The notes below the pieces were generated by a model. It ran no database searches and was not told the DNA's origin. It saw only the letters and a list, made by a program, of their open reading frames with translations. From Hofstenia miamia (taxonomy: Eukaryota > Xenacoelomorpha > Acoela > Hofsteniidae), in the NCBI GenBank assembly GCA_900660155.1, contig CABFPE010000533.1, forward strand, positions 343,099 through 407,098: a DNA stretch of 64,000 nucleotides. The letters are read 5' to 3'. A program made the position numbers and the translations under genes. This document shows, piece after piece, positions 23,118 through 35,480 of the stretch (position 1 is its first letter; every line of letters begins with the position of its first letter).

Positions 23118-26100
23118 ACAATAGTAGCTAATGTAAAAACAGACAGTGTCAGAAACTCTGATGTAAAGTTTGTGTTGAATTGAAGTTCATTTGATCGGCT
23201 GGTGGTATCTGTCTGGGTCTCCATGTTCTCACCTGTGAGTCAGAAAAGGTGTAATGCGAAATGACGCCATAGAAATTTCTGTTCATTCAGTCATGCATTT
23301 GATGTGTGTTGGATAGACAGAGATAATGGAGACACAGAGTGACGACAATATTTGAGAGCTCAATGGCTTAACATATCACAAAGTGAAAAGTTATGAACCA
23401 ACAGGCAAGCTACCTAGTTGTATGTATTTACTCTGTTGTATTTCCTTGCTCTGCGACAAATGTTTAAATTTGGCACATTGTGAAAATGTATATACTGCTG
23501 TAGCAGACAAACTACACCATGACTGGATTTCAAAAACATCTATCTACTCAGTACTAGAGCTATTTCCATTGTATTACAGTCAGTTTATGATGAATTTCTG
23601 TGCTTAGTGAAAGTTTCCAAATGACCTAACGTAAAATCTAGCAGTTGGCTTGCAAGGGTTCGTCAATTTATTTCAAAGATGATATGTAATGCTTATGATG
23701 TCTAGTGTACAGATATTATGCATCAGAAAAAGTTGAAGGATGAGTATGGCATTAAGATGACAAGAGATTATGAATAATTTCATGTAGATAGCTGTCATGG
23801 TAAATGTGTTGCTTATTGCTCCTCATCTGTGCCTTTAAACTGGTGATAACAGAAAGATTTTGAAATCACCTGTACAGAGTCTGAATTGAAAAATTGGCAA
23901 ATGGCTATGGCTGAATGTTTGGAACAGGAACTCATCAATCAGTTGGAACAGAAAAGAGCTCTACACAGTAAAGACAAACTCTCAGATGAGGATAATACCC
24001 CATTGGCCAGTTATGGTACAACAACTAATATCAAAACTTCTGCCACTCAACCTAATTTTCCCACAGTGAAAATATGAATGACAACCAAGGCCATAAATGA
24101 AAGTCTTATAGGTGTTTAGTGCATTGCTTTTTTAAATATAAAGTCAGTGTTAATGATCTTCAAGGAATCACAGTGGATATAGCAAACATCATCTTTGGAC
24201 AAAGTCGGTCTGTGGATGTAGATCCTCAATTCCATGATGACACAGCAAATGATGATGCTGAATCTGATGAGTGTGATCCACCACTTTTGAAGTGCAAGAG
24301 CCTTCTCATGTTAGACAGATCATTGGCAATGCCATCACATAAAACCAACACCAATTATTTGGAGGACGCATCAATGCTGAATTTATGGTTTGTGGCTAAG
24401 AATCTGGCAGAGGAAGGGTGTGTGAAAATAATCAGCCTTGATGATACAACCAAATCAGCTGGCTTCAAAAAGTTGGATGTTAAAACAGATGCTACAGTTA
24501 TTGCCAGTGTAAATCACAGAGATACCTTCACTACAGGATATCTAGGTCACATTCTGGAGCAGATGGAGTGGCTGCATATACATACAGATTGACAATGCTG
24601 TCCATGTTGGCTGAAACAACTGTAGAAGAAATCAAGGCAAATATAGATTTCTGGCTGAGTGACTGAGCCACCAACTGTACAACTATGTTTGAAAACCTTG
24701 GTGTTGTTCTGCACACTTGATATTGGGAGTGGATGCAGCTATCAAAAAGGTCTTCTGAGAAACAGNACAATAGTAGCTAATGTAAAAACAGACAGTGTCA
24801 GAAACTCTGATGTAAAGTTTGTGTTGAATTGAAGTTCATTTGATCGGCTGGTGGTATCTGTCTGGGTCTCCATGTTCTCACCTGTGAGTCAGAAAAGGTG
24901 TAATGCGAAATGACGCCATAGAAATTTCTGTTCATTCAGTCATGCATTTGATGTGTGTTGGATAGACAGAGATAATGGAGACACAGAGTGACGACAATAT
25001 TTGAGAGCTCAATGGCTTAACATATCACAAAGTGAAAAGTTATGAACCAACAGGCAAGCTACCTAGTTGTATGTATTTACTCTGTTGTATTTCCTTGCTC
25101 TGCGACAAATGTTTAAATTTGGCACATTGTGAAAATGTATATACTGCTGTAGCAGACAAACTACACCATGACTGGATTTCAAAAACATCTATCTACTCAG
25201 TACTAGAGCTATTTCCATTGTATTACAGTCAGTTTATGATGAATTTCTGTGCTTAGTGAAAGTTTCCAAATGACCTAACGTAAAATCTAGCAGTTGGCTT
25301 GCAAGGGTTCGTCAATTTATTTCAAAGATGATATGTAATGCTTATGATGTCTAGTGTACAGATATTATGCATCAGAAAAAGTTGAAGGATGAGTATGGCA
25401 TTAAGATGACAAGAGATTATGAATAATTTCATGTAGATAGCTGTCATGGTAAATGTGTTGCTTATTGCTCCTCATCTGTGCCTTTAAACTGGTGATAACA
25501 GAAAGATTTTGAAATCACCTGTACAGAGTCTGAATTGAAAAATTGGCAAATGGCTATGGCTGAATGTTTGGAACAGGAACTCATCAATCAGTTGGAACAG
25601 AAAAGAGCTCTACACAGTAAAGACAAACTCTCAGATGAGGATAATACCCCATTGGCCAGTTATGGTACAACAACTAATATCAAAACTTCTGCCACTCAAC
25701 CTAATTTTCCCACAGTGAAAATATGAATGACAACCAAGGCCATAAATGAAAGTCTTATAGGTGTTTAGTGCATTGCTTTTTTAAATATAAAGTCAGTGTT
25801 AATGATCTTCAAGGAATCACAGTGGATATAGCAAACATCATCTTTGGACAAAGTCGGTCTGTGGATGTAGATCCTCAATTCCATGATGACACAGCAAATG
25901 ATGATGCTGAATCTGATGAGTGTGATCCACCACTTTTGAAGTGCAAGAGCCTTCTCATGTTAGACAGATCATTGGCAATGCCATCACATAAAACCAACAC
26001 CAATTATTTGGAGGACGCATCAATGCTGAATTTATGGTTTGTGGCTAAGAATCTGGCAGAGGAAGGGTGTGTGAAAATAATCAGCCTTGATGATACAACC

Positions 26101-26414
26101 AAATCAGCTGGCTTCAAAAAGTTGGATGTTAAAACAGATGCTACAGTTATTGCCAGTGTAAATCACAGAGATACCTTCACTACAGGATATCTAGGTCACA
26201 TTCTGGAGCAGATGGAGTGGCTGCATATACATACAGATTGACAATGCTGTCCATGTTGGCTGAAACAACTGTAGAAGAAATCAAGGCAAATATAGATTTC
26301 TGGCTGAGTGACTGAGCCACCAACTGTACAACTATGTTTGAAAACCTTGGTGTTGTTCTGCACACTTGATATTGGGAGTGGATGCAGCTATCAAAAAGGT
26401 CTTCTGAGAAACAG
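23118..26414. repeat. Exact 1648-bp tandem duplication joined by one N (probable assembly artefact)
   Basis: Bases 23118-24765 recur at 24767-26414 with no difference that I can see, including three open frames of 74, 63 and 157 codons. The copies are separated only by a single N at 24766. Upstream of copy 1 and downstream of copy 2 the sequence is unique. This is what unmerged overlapping contig ends look like. Confidence 0.9.
23383..24592 (+). pseudogene. Transposon-type protein fragments, copy 1
   Basis: Three plus-strand frames (23383-23607, 23886-24077, 24119-24592) belong to the unclassified element. The last, 157 codons, holds the best-preserved part: an acidic stretch DDTANDDAESDECDPP, then EDASMLNLWF and the DDTTKSAGFKKLDVKT motif typical of this family. 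The function is presumed transposition. Stops and frame changes separate the pieces. Confidence 0.5.
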
Positions 26415-27511
26415 AACATTAAGACAGTGTTGATACACTTATAGACTGTGATAAGATTCTCTGTAACTGTTCGTCAAGTATATTCACAGTGGGTCTCATC
26501 ACCATCACCAAGCTTCTCTGTCCAAGCCATGCATCACATGCCATCTCTCTGTTCATGGAGTTCAAGGAATGGATCAAGATAAATGAGTGAGGGAACGATA
26601 GTTTCAAGGGCTTCATGAGTAACTGATTCAGGCGGAATTGCAGAGCTTGCAAAGTTGTTCCTCATAGTGCAGAAGGATATCGAGGATTTTTTTTAAAGTA
26701 TCATAGAAAAAATTCAAATCACCTGGTACTAGCTGTTTCAAATTTCATTACAAATGACTGGTTTAAAATATGTGTTCAGGTATATTCACTGATAGAAGAC
26801 ATTGTTATTTTCCCATTAATGAAACTGCTTCACATTGATGGACGAGGGGAAGGAAATAAGCAAACAACCTGGTAAGATGTAAGGAAATTCTTCAATTCAG
26901 AACTCAACATTATCAAGGCATGCTGAAAAATTCAAATGACTGTCACAGGCAGGGGCAAGCTGTCTGGGAAGGCCCTATCAAAAGTAATAGTAATACTCAA
27001 ATGTCAGTTGTCTACCATGTCATTACTGACTGTCCCAATGTCTAAGCTTGATTTTGAATTCATTAAGAAACTCAATTTTGCTCCAGTCACAAATCTGACA
27101 TGTGAAAGTTTAACTTTGCTCATTTAGATAACAAAATGGTGGAACAGCTAACATACAAAATCTCTCTATGAAGGTCATTGTGTTGTGAGAGAGGAGTTTA
27201 CTTAACTTAACTCAGTTGAACAGAAATCAAACTGGAATTGGGCAAGGTAATCTGAAGCCGTTAAGAACGTAAAGAAGCTGGAAAAGGATTTCTTAGCTAC
27301 CCTCAAAGCAGCTATGACGTTGGCACTGAAAAGGAAGGAAGAACTCAAACAGATTAAACATCAGAAAAAACATGGTGGGCCAGTCATCAAATCAACCATT
27401 GGTATATTAGCTGATCTGCACAGTGAACAGTTACTGGCTGAATTGAAGTATCTATGTATGACTGTGGTGGATAGTATTCACCAAAAACGCTGCATTAGTG
27501 TACCTTGTTGA
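25032..27511 (+). pseudogene. Transposon-type protein fragments, copy 2 and downstream part
   Basis: Frames 25032-25256, 25535-25726 and 25768-26241 duplicate copy 1 exactly. Unique sequence follows: 26936-27127 contains LSKVIVILKCQLSTMSLLTV, and 27314-27511 holds the lysine-rich C-terminal block ending in HSEQLLAELKYLCMTVVDSI. If the duplication is an artefact, this is the true single locus running to about 27600. Confidence 0.5.
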
Positions 27512-28252
27512 AAATACAAATACCAAACCTTCAACTATGCCAAACTTCAATCAGAGATTTAGAATGTACTACAAACCACTGGCAGAGTTATTAATGAGTT
27601 GATGCACTGCTGAAAATGGTTCTATCTGAATGAAATTCACTATGGTTGGGCAACTAGAAACCAGATGTAGGAGCTGGTTTATATCTTATATGGTGAAACA
27701 TTTGTATTGCCAGGGTCAATAACTCATGGTATTCATAAGAAAAGAGTTGTGATATATGTTTGTATTGATATATTTCTGCCTATATTGAACTATAAGTTGA
27801 AGGGTCTATATGAGAACATATGTAATTTACATCTGTTTGAGTTTATTTATTTGTATATTGAACTATCTGTCCATGGTTCTATACAAGAACCTAGTAGTGA
27901 CCTATAATCAGTAACTTTAAATGGTCAAGATGACGAAATTTTGGACATATTTCGTATTTTGGACGATTTTTCGGGTATAACGTCATAATGACGTCACAAT
28001 TATGAAGATTTAAGAGTTTTACTTGAATTTAGAAAGTATTGTTTTAGTGAGTTTTCACAAGATCGCCCTAGTGATTTACAATTTCTTTTCACAAAAATGC
28101 ACGAAATTAATTGAATATCTGAAAACAACATATATAATTTGTTTCACCTCCCGTTTTTATTCAGTTTTACATTTCTTATTCAATGCAAATTTGAGATTCA
28201 TTTCAGTTTTGAACAATTCATTTCAGTACAATTAGCTTCAGTTTCAGTTGAA

Positions 28253-28257
<5 letters not shown>

Positions 28258-28305
<48 letters not shown>

Positions 28306-28424
28306 TACTTTACAGTGAAATTTACTTAGCATAATAAAAACAATTTTTAAAAACTGCTTTCATACTTGCTCATAATTGGAGTACAGGCATTCTATAATTC
28401 CTAGCTGTAAATATCAATTTAGNN

Positions 28425-28455
<31 letters not shown>
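28258..28455. repeat. AT microsatellites flanking an NN gap
   Basis: A long alternating AT run at about 28258-28301 and another at 28425-28455, with two undetermined bases at 28423-28424. The array length is not reliable. Confidence 0.9.
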
Positions 28456-28458
<3 letters not shown>

Positions 28459-28964
28459 GGTGGCTATAAAGTCACGAAAGAAAGTGAACTTGTATATTTA
28501 CTTTTAAAAAACAAACAAATAATTCCCAATAAATACATTTATTTGATAACACTATGTAATTTATGTTTTCAACGTCTGCCCCACAGCTAGTCTTCACTGC
28601 CTCAGTGAAAAGCTTTGTCTTCAGGAAATCTTTGACACACCTTTTAATATGAGGTGGAGTGCCTCGGCACATCCCTATGAGTAAGGACTGGAATCCCATG
28701 ACTTTTCAACATTTCTAAGTAACAATCACCATTAACTGTATCATGGAAGAACTAAAGAGAGAGCATCATTGTTCAAGTAAATCCTGTCCATACTGTTGTT
28801 TCTGAGGCAGTGAAGACTTGCTGTTGTTTACAAAATGAACACTTATTTTAAAAACATAAATTCCAAAGTGCTGTCAATTAAATTTATTAATTAAGAATGA
28901 TTTGTTTGTTTTTTAAAAGTAAATATACAAGTTTATGTTCTTTCGTGACTTTATAGCCACCCTG
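28456..28964 (-). mobile_element. Mariner/IS630-type element with long terminal inverted repeats
   Basis: The left end begins CAGGGTGGCTATAAAGTCAC and the reverse complement of the right end begins identically. The repeats continue about 60 bp with few mismatches and are flanked by TA on both sides. This is the structure of a Tc1/mariner (IS630) element. A minus-strand frame (28472-28699, 75 codons) includes PHIKRCVKDFLKTKLFTEAV and CGADVENI, resembling the extreme C-terminus of such transposases. It is an internally deleted derivative of 509 bp inserted in an AT microsatellite. Confidence 0.85.
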
Positions 28965-31900
28965 TATATATATATATATTGTAACATCCGCTACCAAGCT
29001 CTTTCTCAAGTTGATCAATTCCTTTTGAATATAGTTCTGTGTTAAGCGCGGGTAGGGATGTACTTTTACTACTGCTTTGATTCATTAATACTTCTAGTTA
29101 ACTTTAATTAACTGTATTGTAATAAAACACTATTTAGGCGTAGACTGAGTGCTGCAGCTTCCTCGACTTGATCTTTTCATGAGGCCTCCAGCCGACTCCA
29201 ATCTCCTTGCTTTAATTGTCTATTACCACTAGGGATTGCTTGAAGGTGGTGTTTGCAGTTCTGATTTGTACTGTGTTTAACTTTCCTTTCATGTCTATGT
29301 ATTCTCCTGATGTGTTAATTAGTCTTGTGTTCGATCATTCCAGGTCCTCTCGTTTAAAACCCAGTTTCGTTGCACATTCGTCAGTTATGATGGATGTTGC
29401 AACTCCTGTATCGATTGTCGCCTTTGTCATTATTCCATTTATCAATATTGTTATTGTATAATTTTATCCAAATTCGTCAGGATCATTATCAGTGCTCAGT
29501 TTTTCGGAGTTGGCGCTCAAGCTAGTTTTCCGATTCATCCTCAGTTTGTGTGTCCTCAGCTAATTCTGGTTCAGATTCGATCACATCTTTGTCTTCATAG
29601 TATGCCTCTTCTTCTCCAATCATATTAATCTGCTTTTTGAACTCGTCTTTCCAGTGCCCCTTCTTTCCACAGCTGTAGCAATTTATGTCCCTCTCTCTTA
29701 CTTTTTTGTCTTTACCTCTTTTCCTTTGATTCTGATAAACTTTTCTGTTTTATCTTCATTGTAGGATTTGGGGTTCGTTGTTTGTGGTTTATAATTATTT
29801 CGCCATTCCATCTGTTTTCCTTTGTGCCATACTGCTTTTTCCGTAGATGTGGGCGTTGTTTTTTATTGTCGCTTGTATATCCACTGCTTTTGTTATCATC
29901 TTTTCCAGTTTATCATCGACGTCACACTTGATTTCAAACTGCATTCTGATGTTCTCAGGCATCCCCTTACAAATGTGCGAGAAGAGGTTGAATTTCGAAT
30001 ATTTGTTTCCTCTGGAGCTAAGTGTCACCAGCTATTCCACTTGTTGGATATTGTTCCTTATGTCATCTGTTTTCCGCATCTTGGTCGAGTTCAATATGAT
30101 TTGGTACTGGTTTTTGAAATGTTCGTTCTCGTAATGCTCCATGAAGTCTCCAATCAGTAATTTGTAATTCCGTTTTGTATTGGTGTCCAGTAGTAAGTAA
30201 TATTGAGATGCTGTTCCTGTGAGGTATAATGGGAACCTTGCAGCTGCTGCCTGCTGACTCACCCTTCTCTCGGCCATCGTAATTTCGAACATCTGAAGCC
30301 ATTCAGTAAACGTCGGACTATAGCTGTCCACTTTTCCATTAAATTTTGGTAGTGTTGCCTTGCATGGTTTCGTATTGTTGTTAATATTCTCAGGTAAGAT
30401 AGAACTCTCGAAGATTGATTTCTTCTGGGTGTTCGTATTTTCATTTATTGTAAATTGGTCTGTTACCACTTTCGTAATTTCGTCGATGATTTTCCTTTTT
30501 TCATATTCTTCATCTTCGTCGTCAAAGTCTTTTGACTGTTTTTTGAAGTTTTCTAGTGACGATCATAAGTCCTTTTCCTTTATTTGTTTGAATGTCACTT
30601 CATGTGTACTTGTTTCCTTTCGGCTTTCACCCTCTTCCCACTGCATCATTCTCAGCTTATATCTAAGTTCTCCTAACTCTCGTTCTTGTAATTCGCGATC
30701 TTCTTCTCTACCCATTTCTGATAGTCATCTTTGAGTTGTTCTAGCTCTTGGGCTTGTATGTCGTTATCTTGAATTAATTGTCTGTCTTGCTCTTCTAATT
30801 GTTGGACTGTTTTTTGCCATTTTTCGTTCAGTTCTCAAAACCGTTTGTTGGACTGCTAGTTGATTTGTCTGTGTCTTGATATTGTTTTGGAAATCTTTGT
30901 TCTGATCTTCCAACCGATTATCCATTTCCATTTTGAGTTTGCTTAGTGCTTTCTCACCATGTTGCTCTAGTTCCGTGAGTTTTACTGTTAGTAATTGTAT
31001 CTCACTTCTTAGTATTGACTCCATCTCAATATTCTCTCTAAGAATATTCAGAATTTCTGTCGAACTTGCCTCTGGGGACATGTGTAGGGTCTCTAGTTCT
31101 GTGGGGGATGCGTCCGTTTCTGAACGTAACCTTCTTGGGTAGGGTTAGTTCTGCTTGTGCCTTTCTTGGCGCTTCCTCTTCTTCCTTTTGTGTTTGTCAT
31201 TTCCAATTATGATTAGTAGTGGTTTGCATCTTGGTGTGATTCTTTATTTATGAAACTGCTTCATGTTAGGGTTCTCCTAAATGGTGGTTGCTGACTGCAT
31301 GCTTTATTAGTGGTTGGTAATTCCGTTGTTTGTGTTCTGTGATCTCATAGTTGCATTTCTTACTCTTTCGAGTTCAAGTAGTGATTCGGGATAACGACTT
31401 GTTGTTGATCAATTCCTTTTGAAAGTAGTTCTGTGTTAAGTGCGGGTAGGGATGTACTTTTACTAACTGCTTCGATTCGTTAATACTTCTAGTTAACTTT
31501 AATTAACTGTGTTGTAATCAAACACTATTTAGGTGTGGACTGAATGCTGCAGCTTCCTTCGACTTGATCTTTTCATTAGGCCTCTGGCCGACTCTGATCT
31601 CCAAATCTTCCAACAAGAGCCACCTTCGTTATTGATGGATTGTTTCCAAATCTCAGGTCAACGAAGTAAATTATGTGTTCCCTATCCTAACTCATTGCAA
31701 CCCTCAAGGCTGGATGTAACTGACTTAAACTCGATTTGTAATGTGTAACTTGTACTTGCAACCGGGCAGTGTCACTAGCTGCTTAATAAATATTCATTTA
31801 GCCATTACCGAAAATTACTGGTTTCAATTAGTTTAAATAATTAAATAGATAATTACTTGCAGCTTCCTAACCTACATTTAATTAATACCACATGCTTGGT

Positions 31901-31990
31901 CTCATTATCAGTCTATTTATAGGTCACCTACATAGTCTAATTAATATAAAATATAATAACCTATGATCAGTTATTCAACCATTTCTTCGA
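28965..31990 (-). mobile_element. LTR retrotransposon fossil (gag-protease, broken)
   Basis: Related LTR sequence lies at both ends in the same orientation (about 28980-29208 and 31400-31990), sharing ACTATTTAGG, CTGCAGCTTCC, CTTGATCTTTTCAT and GGGTAGGGATGTACTTTTAC. Between them, on the minus strand, are a coiled-coil gag start (about 31081-30764), a gag core (30469-29795, including PKFNGKVDSYSPTFTEWLQM and ARFPLYLTG), a CCHC-type knuckle near 29690 (NCYSCGKKGHW), and an aspartic-protease segment near 29400 with IDTGVATSI. I saw no reverse transcriptase or integrase. The element is old and broken in several places. Gypsy-like by its gag-knuckle-protease order. Confidence 0.8.
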
Positions 31991-33500
31991 TAGTTTTATT
32001 ATTGCATACATGTAAATGAAAGAATCAGTAGTCAGCTAAACAGAGAAAAACTCCTAATCGTATCCTTAACATAGATGCAGTTTCGTGGCTTGGATCAAGG
32101 ACCCTCGAATCGCTCTCGATGTGTGCCCTTGCCACTACTAATGCATCGACCATTTAGCTTGACATCATTTAATAATAAGCAAACCGAATTAAATCTAAAG
32201 ATAAGATTTTCGAAGAATTTACTTCAACAGTTCTCCAAATGATTTCACACTATTTATAGTTTCTAATCCAAAAGTACCTGTCAAATTTGAATTTCAAACC
32301 TGCCAAGATGGCTGAAAAATAATGGAAGCGTTATCGACCCCTTTGTTTTGCCAAATTGTTTCGACAAGTACTATTTGGTAAACGTTGTTTCTTAGTTGCA
32401 TTGTAAAAAATTTATGATGCTAAAGATAAATTGATTTTAATTTACAATTAATACTATTTTTAATCATCATTGATGTCGATGTTAATGTTCTCTGACTAAT
32501 CTCTTTTGTTTTGCAGCTTTAATTGTTGGATTATGCTACAATATATCAGAAACGAGAGTAGAGCGGACATGGGGCAAGATTTTACTAAAGTGGGTACTCA
32601 TGGGGCAAAAGTGGTGGAAAAACACTTTTTATTTAAGAAAAATTGAAGTAAAAAATTAGAAATTTTAGAGATCGTAAAAGTATTTTCTTACACACAAAGT
32701 TCCATGCTTAAAATTTTTTAGTTAAATTGGAAATTTAGTCGCATTTTGAAAAACTAATTACCATGCATTTTCGCTCTTGTTGAAATTTAATTCTATTCAA
32801 TGATATCAACAATATCATGTTGATTTGATTTTGAGTCAATAGGCTTTGACATTACATTGGAAGAAGTGCAATTGTCCTTGTATAAATGTATTACATAAAA
32901 TATTAGCTTTATGAAAAGCTTTATAGAGGTAAAATTATATTTCATTTTGATATTAATTGTGATATTAATATGCATTGGCGTCATTTCTGTTATTAGCTTC
33001 CATTTTGTAGTAATAGTAGAGATCACACTTTAAAAAATGTATCTTCTAGGAAATATTAATTTAAAATATTTGAGTGGTAGTGTGGTGTAGTGCAATGAAA
33101 ATTGTCATAAAACATATATGGAGCGATAAAATATCTCTTAAATTTCTGCTTGACTATCACATTATTTTTTGCATGCTAATAGGGAAACCAGGATGAATTG
33201 CATATATTCTTGTGAATCTTCTGTATTGAGTGCAGAGAAACAAATTGTTGACATTACTAATTAAAGGTCAAACCTATAAAAACAATTTTTATAGGTAAAT
33301 CTTCAATACTGGATTTTAGTACTTATCAATCAGATATCTTCTTCAAGGGACAGGGATGAATCGGACCAATTGGACACCTATGCTCGATTCACAAAAAAAT
33401 CGAATTGCAAAACTAAATCTTAGGTGACTTCAACATAATTTCAATAACTAATAAGGCAAATTAAATACATTAGCAAAATATATGTATTGCATTTCAAATT
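31991..33500. other. AT-rich stretch without recognised genes
   Basis: No convincing coding region or bounded repeat. At 32800-32850 a short TTGATATCA/TTGATTTGATTT-rich patch resembles the subterminal sequence of the 1405-3435 element and may be a relic. Confidence 0.45.
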
Positions 33501-33506
33501 CCCTTT

Positions 33507-33790
33507 TTGCAATTACACATATACTTTAGTGCAAGAGTCACACAACCTAATTGTACAAAAGCATATGATCATGGGAAAGGTAGAGGTGATATTATAAACA
33601 GACTTCTTGGATGTCATCAATACAAATTAGTGCAAAGAAATGGTAGGGGCATCTCTATAAATATGAGAATGAGTGTAGATGGCTTCTGGATTCTCCAGTG
33701 TTCATTGCAACCTGATGAGGAATGAATTTCCCACCGTGAATTTCTAATAGAACTTTCTTTGGATTTGGAAAACCAAGTGAAAATTTTTAG
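33507..33790 (+). pseudogene. piggyBac transposase remnant (catalytic region)
   Basis: The 72-codon frame and its continuation past the stop read KAYDHGKGRGDIINRLLG and later GFWILQCSLQ and SHREFLIELSL. They align by eye with the piggyBac block KAYNKGMGGVD..DRLL ... AAWRLH ... HLEFRREI. The aspartate after GRG corresponds to the third catalytic Asp region (GGVD in functional relatives), with the local sequence diverged. One in-frame stop follows DEE. Flanks show no TTAA-bounded ends. Confidence 0.6.
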
Positions 33791-34029
33791 GAGAAATTGG
33801 ATTTCATATTCCAGGTAATGTCAGATCTGATTATTTTGATTAATTCAAAAGAACAACTATAAAAGGAAAATGTGTATTATGTGACAATATTTCCAAAAGC
33901 TGTGAGCCCTAACTGTTTAGATACTCTTCATTTGTTTGTTCGTAAGCCTATCATTTAAAATTTGTTTATTCTTCATAGTTAACGAATAAATTAAGAATTT
34001 TGTAATGCACATTCAAATTATTTATACTT

Positions 34030-35480
34030 TGATTCAGCGGTTCATCAGTCTTTTGACAGTATAGCAGCAGCGCCGCCGTCTCGAGGGGGCTACAAGGGGC
34101 TAAGCCCCGTCTGCTAAATTCAAAGCCCCCTCTAAAATTTCATAAGTTTATAACTGAAATAGAGATTTTTTAATAATTAGAAATAATTTTTTTCTCATAT
34201 AGCTTTTGTTCTAATCCTATTTTTCATTACAAGATATACAGTATACACAACAATATTAGACATAATGAAATTTTTTTTAAAAAGATCTAACAATTTGAAA
34301 AATCGACGATTGCAGTTGTGGTAAACTATTTTTTCCTATTGTTCTTAAATAAAATTTTGTTCAAGATCTTTCTTATCTTATTTTATAATACTGATAAAAT
34401 ATTTTAAATAAAATAAAATATTTATTAGCCCCTTCAAAAATTGAGCAAGCCCCTGTGCTAACTTTATTTACACGGCGGGCCCGTATAGCAGATTCAGCTC
34501 TTTCTCTGTCACAGAGATTACAAGCATATTTGTCAATTTCTGAAGGAGCTCTTAGATTGTCATTAGCATCAACAATTGCTCCTGCTGCGTTCTTGGGGTC
34601 ATACGTGAACACTAAAGAATTACGTAAACAGAATGTTCCCATTGATGATATATATATACTGTGTGTCACATCAGTGTTTGCAAGATCTTTCTAGCAAAGG
34701 ACTAACGTTGCGTGAAATACCTTTACACATGGCCCCAAAAGCACAGAAGTCTATTTGTTCACTTTTAGAGCAAGTTAGCCTGAATACTTGTTTATCCTCC
34801 AGTTTGTCTTCTCGCTATAAATCAAGACTTCTCTCTTGTTCCGTACCAAGAAGTGGGGGTTTGGTTGGCTGCAATTCCCTTGAAAGCTGAATTTCAAATT
34901 TTGAATTGAAATTGATAATGACAATGTCCATTGATCATGCTATATCATCCACGATTGATGGTGAAAGAATTGCAAGTCATGATCCATTCAGGGACATTAT
35001 TTTTGCAACTGCTTTTAAAGGTACTTTGTCTCCTGCGCTTGAAAAGTCTAACCTCACTAAGTCTCGTGCTCATCCTGGGGACTTCTTTTTGCCATTCCAG
35101 TCTTCTGGCCGAACAGCCGCTCTAAATGTGACTGTAATTAGTTTACTGCAGCCTTCGACTGTTTCTCTTGAGGGTAATAACGCTGGTTAAGCTCTAGAAG
35201 TCAAAGACAACCGGAAGCTTATTAAATCCGCGAAATCATGTTAAGCTGCTGGTATATCCTTCATACCACTATCAGTAGAAGCTCTGGAAGGGTGGTCACC
35301 AATTGCTATCAAAGTATTCTCCAAGATGTCTTTTATGCCATCTGCCAGAAGTGAATCTTGCAATCTGAACAAGTTTTCTACATTTTTCCAGCAATTGTCC
35401 GTAATTTTACAGCGGGATATCCTACACTTCTATTGTCAACATAATATGTTCATGTCTAACCTTTGATATCTGGACCACAA
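34030..35480 (+). pseudogene. LINE (non-LTR retrotransposon) 3' fragment with restriction-like endonuclease tail
   Basis: Plus-strand pieces parallel the C-terminus of a non-LTR element family common in aquatic invertebrates. HQSFDSIAD continues after the inserted element as SALSLSQRLQAYLSISEGA. Then come SVPRSG, GERIASHDPFRDIIFATA, HPGDFFLPFQSSGRTAALNV (the PD..K-like region of the restriction-like endonuclease) and AAGISFIPLSVEALEGWSP. Relatives read GDRIHRHDSLRDALFSAA and RPADIFLP...PAALDVTVIS. Several stops and frame changes are present. The zinc-knuckle part and the reverse transcriptase are absent. A hAT-type element interrupts it at 34068-34483. Confidence 0.75.
34068..34483. mobile_element. 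hAT-type MITE inside the LINE fragment
   Basis: A 416-bp insertion flanked by perfect 8-bp repeats TATAGCAG (34060-34067 and 34484-34491). Left end CAGCGCCGCCGTCTCGAGGG; reverse complement of the right end CGGGCCCGCCGTGTAAATAA; the shared core is CCGCCGT. Removing the insert and one repeat restores the LINE reading frame (FDSIADSALSL), which independently fixes the borders. The ends are GC-rich while the centre is AT-rich. Confidence 0.9.

Larger units (their letters stand above)
22709..27998 (+). mobile_element. Unclassified DNA-transposon-like element, degraded
   Basis: Plus-strand pieces between about 23380 and 27520 resemble a multi-copy uncharacterised protein family that I recall from cnidarian and mollusc gene predictions. 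The segment VSVNDLQGITVDIANIIFGQ is followed by EDASMLNLWFVAKNL, then DDTTKSAGFKKLDVKTDA and the C-terminal block KRKEELKQIKHQKKHGGP with LAELKYLC. The middle is scattered over frames with stops. Possible ends are the TGTGACGTCAT at 22709 and its inverse at 27988-27998. Because TGACGTCA is itself palindromic, these ends are weak evidence. Apparent length is inflated by the 1649-bp duplication described separately. Confidence 0.5.

Noticed and set aside
29822-30734. Plus-strand frames of 95-124 codons
   Set aside because: They lie antisense to the gag region of the LTR fossil and have hydrophobic low-information composition; they are shadows.
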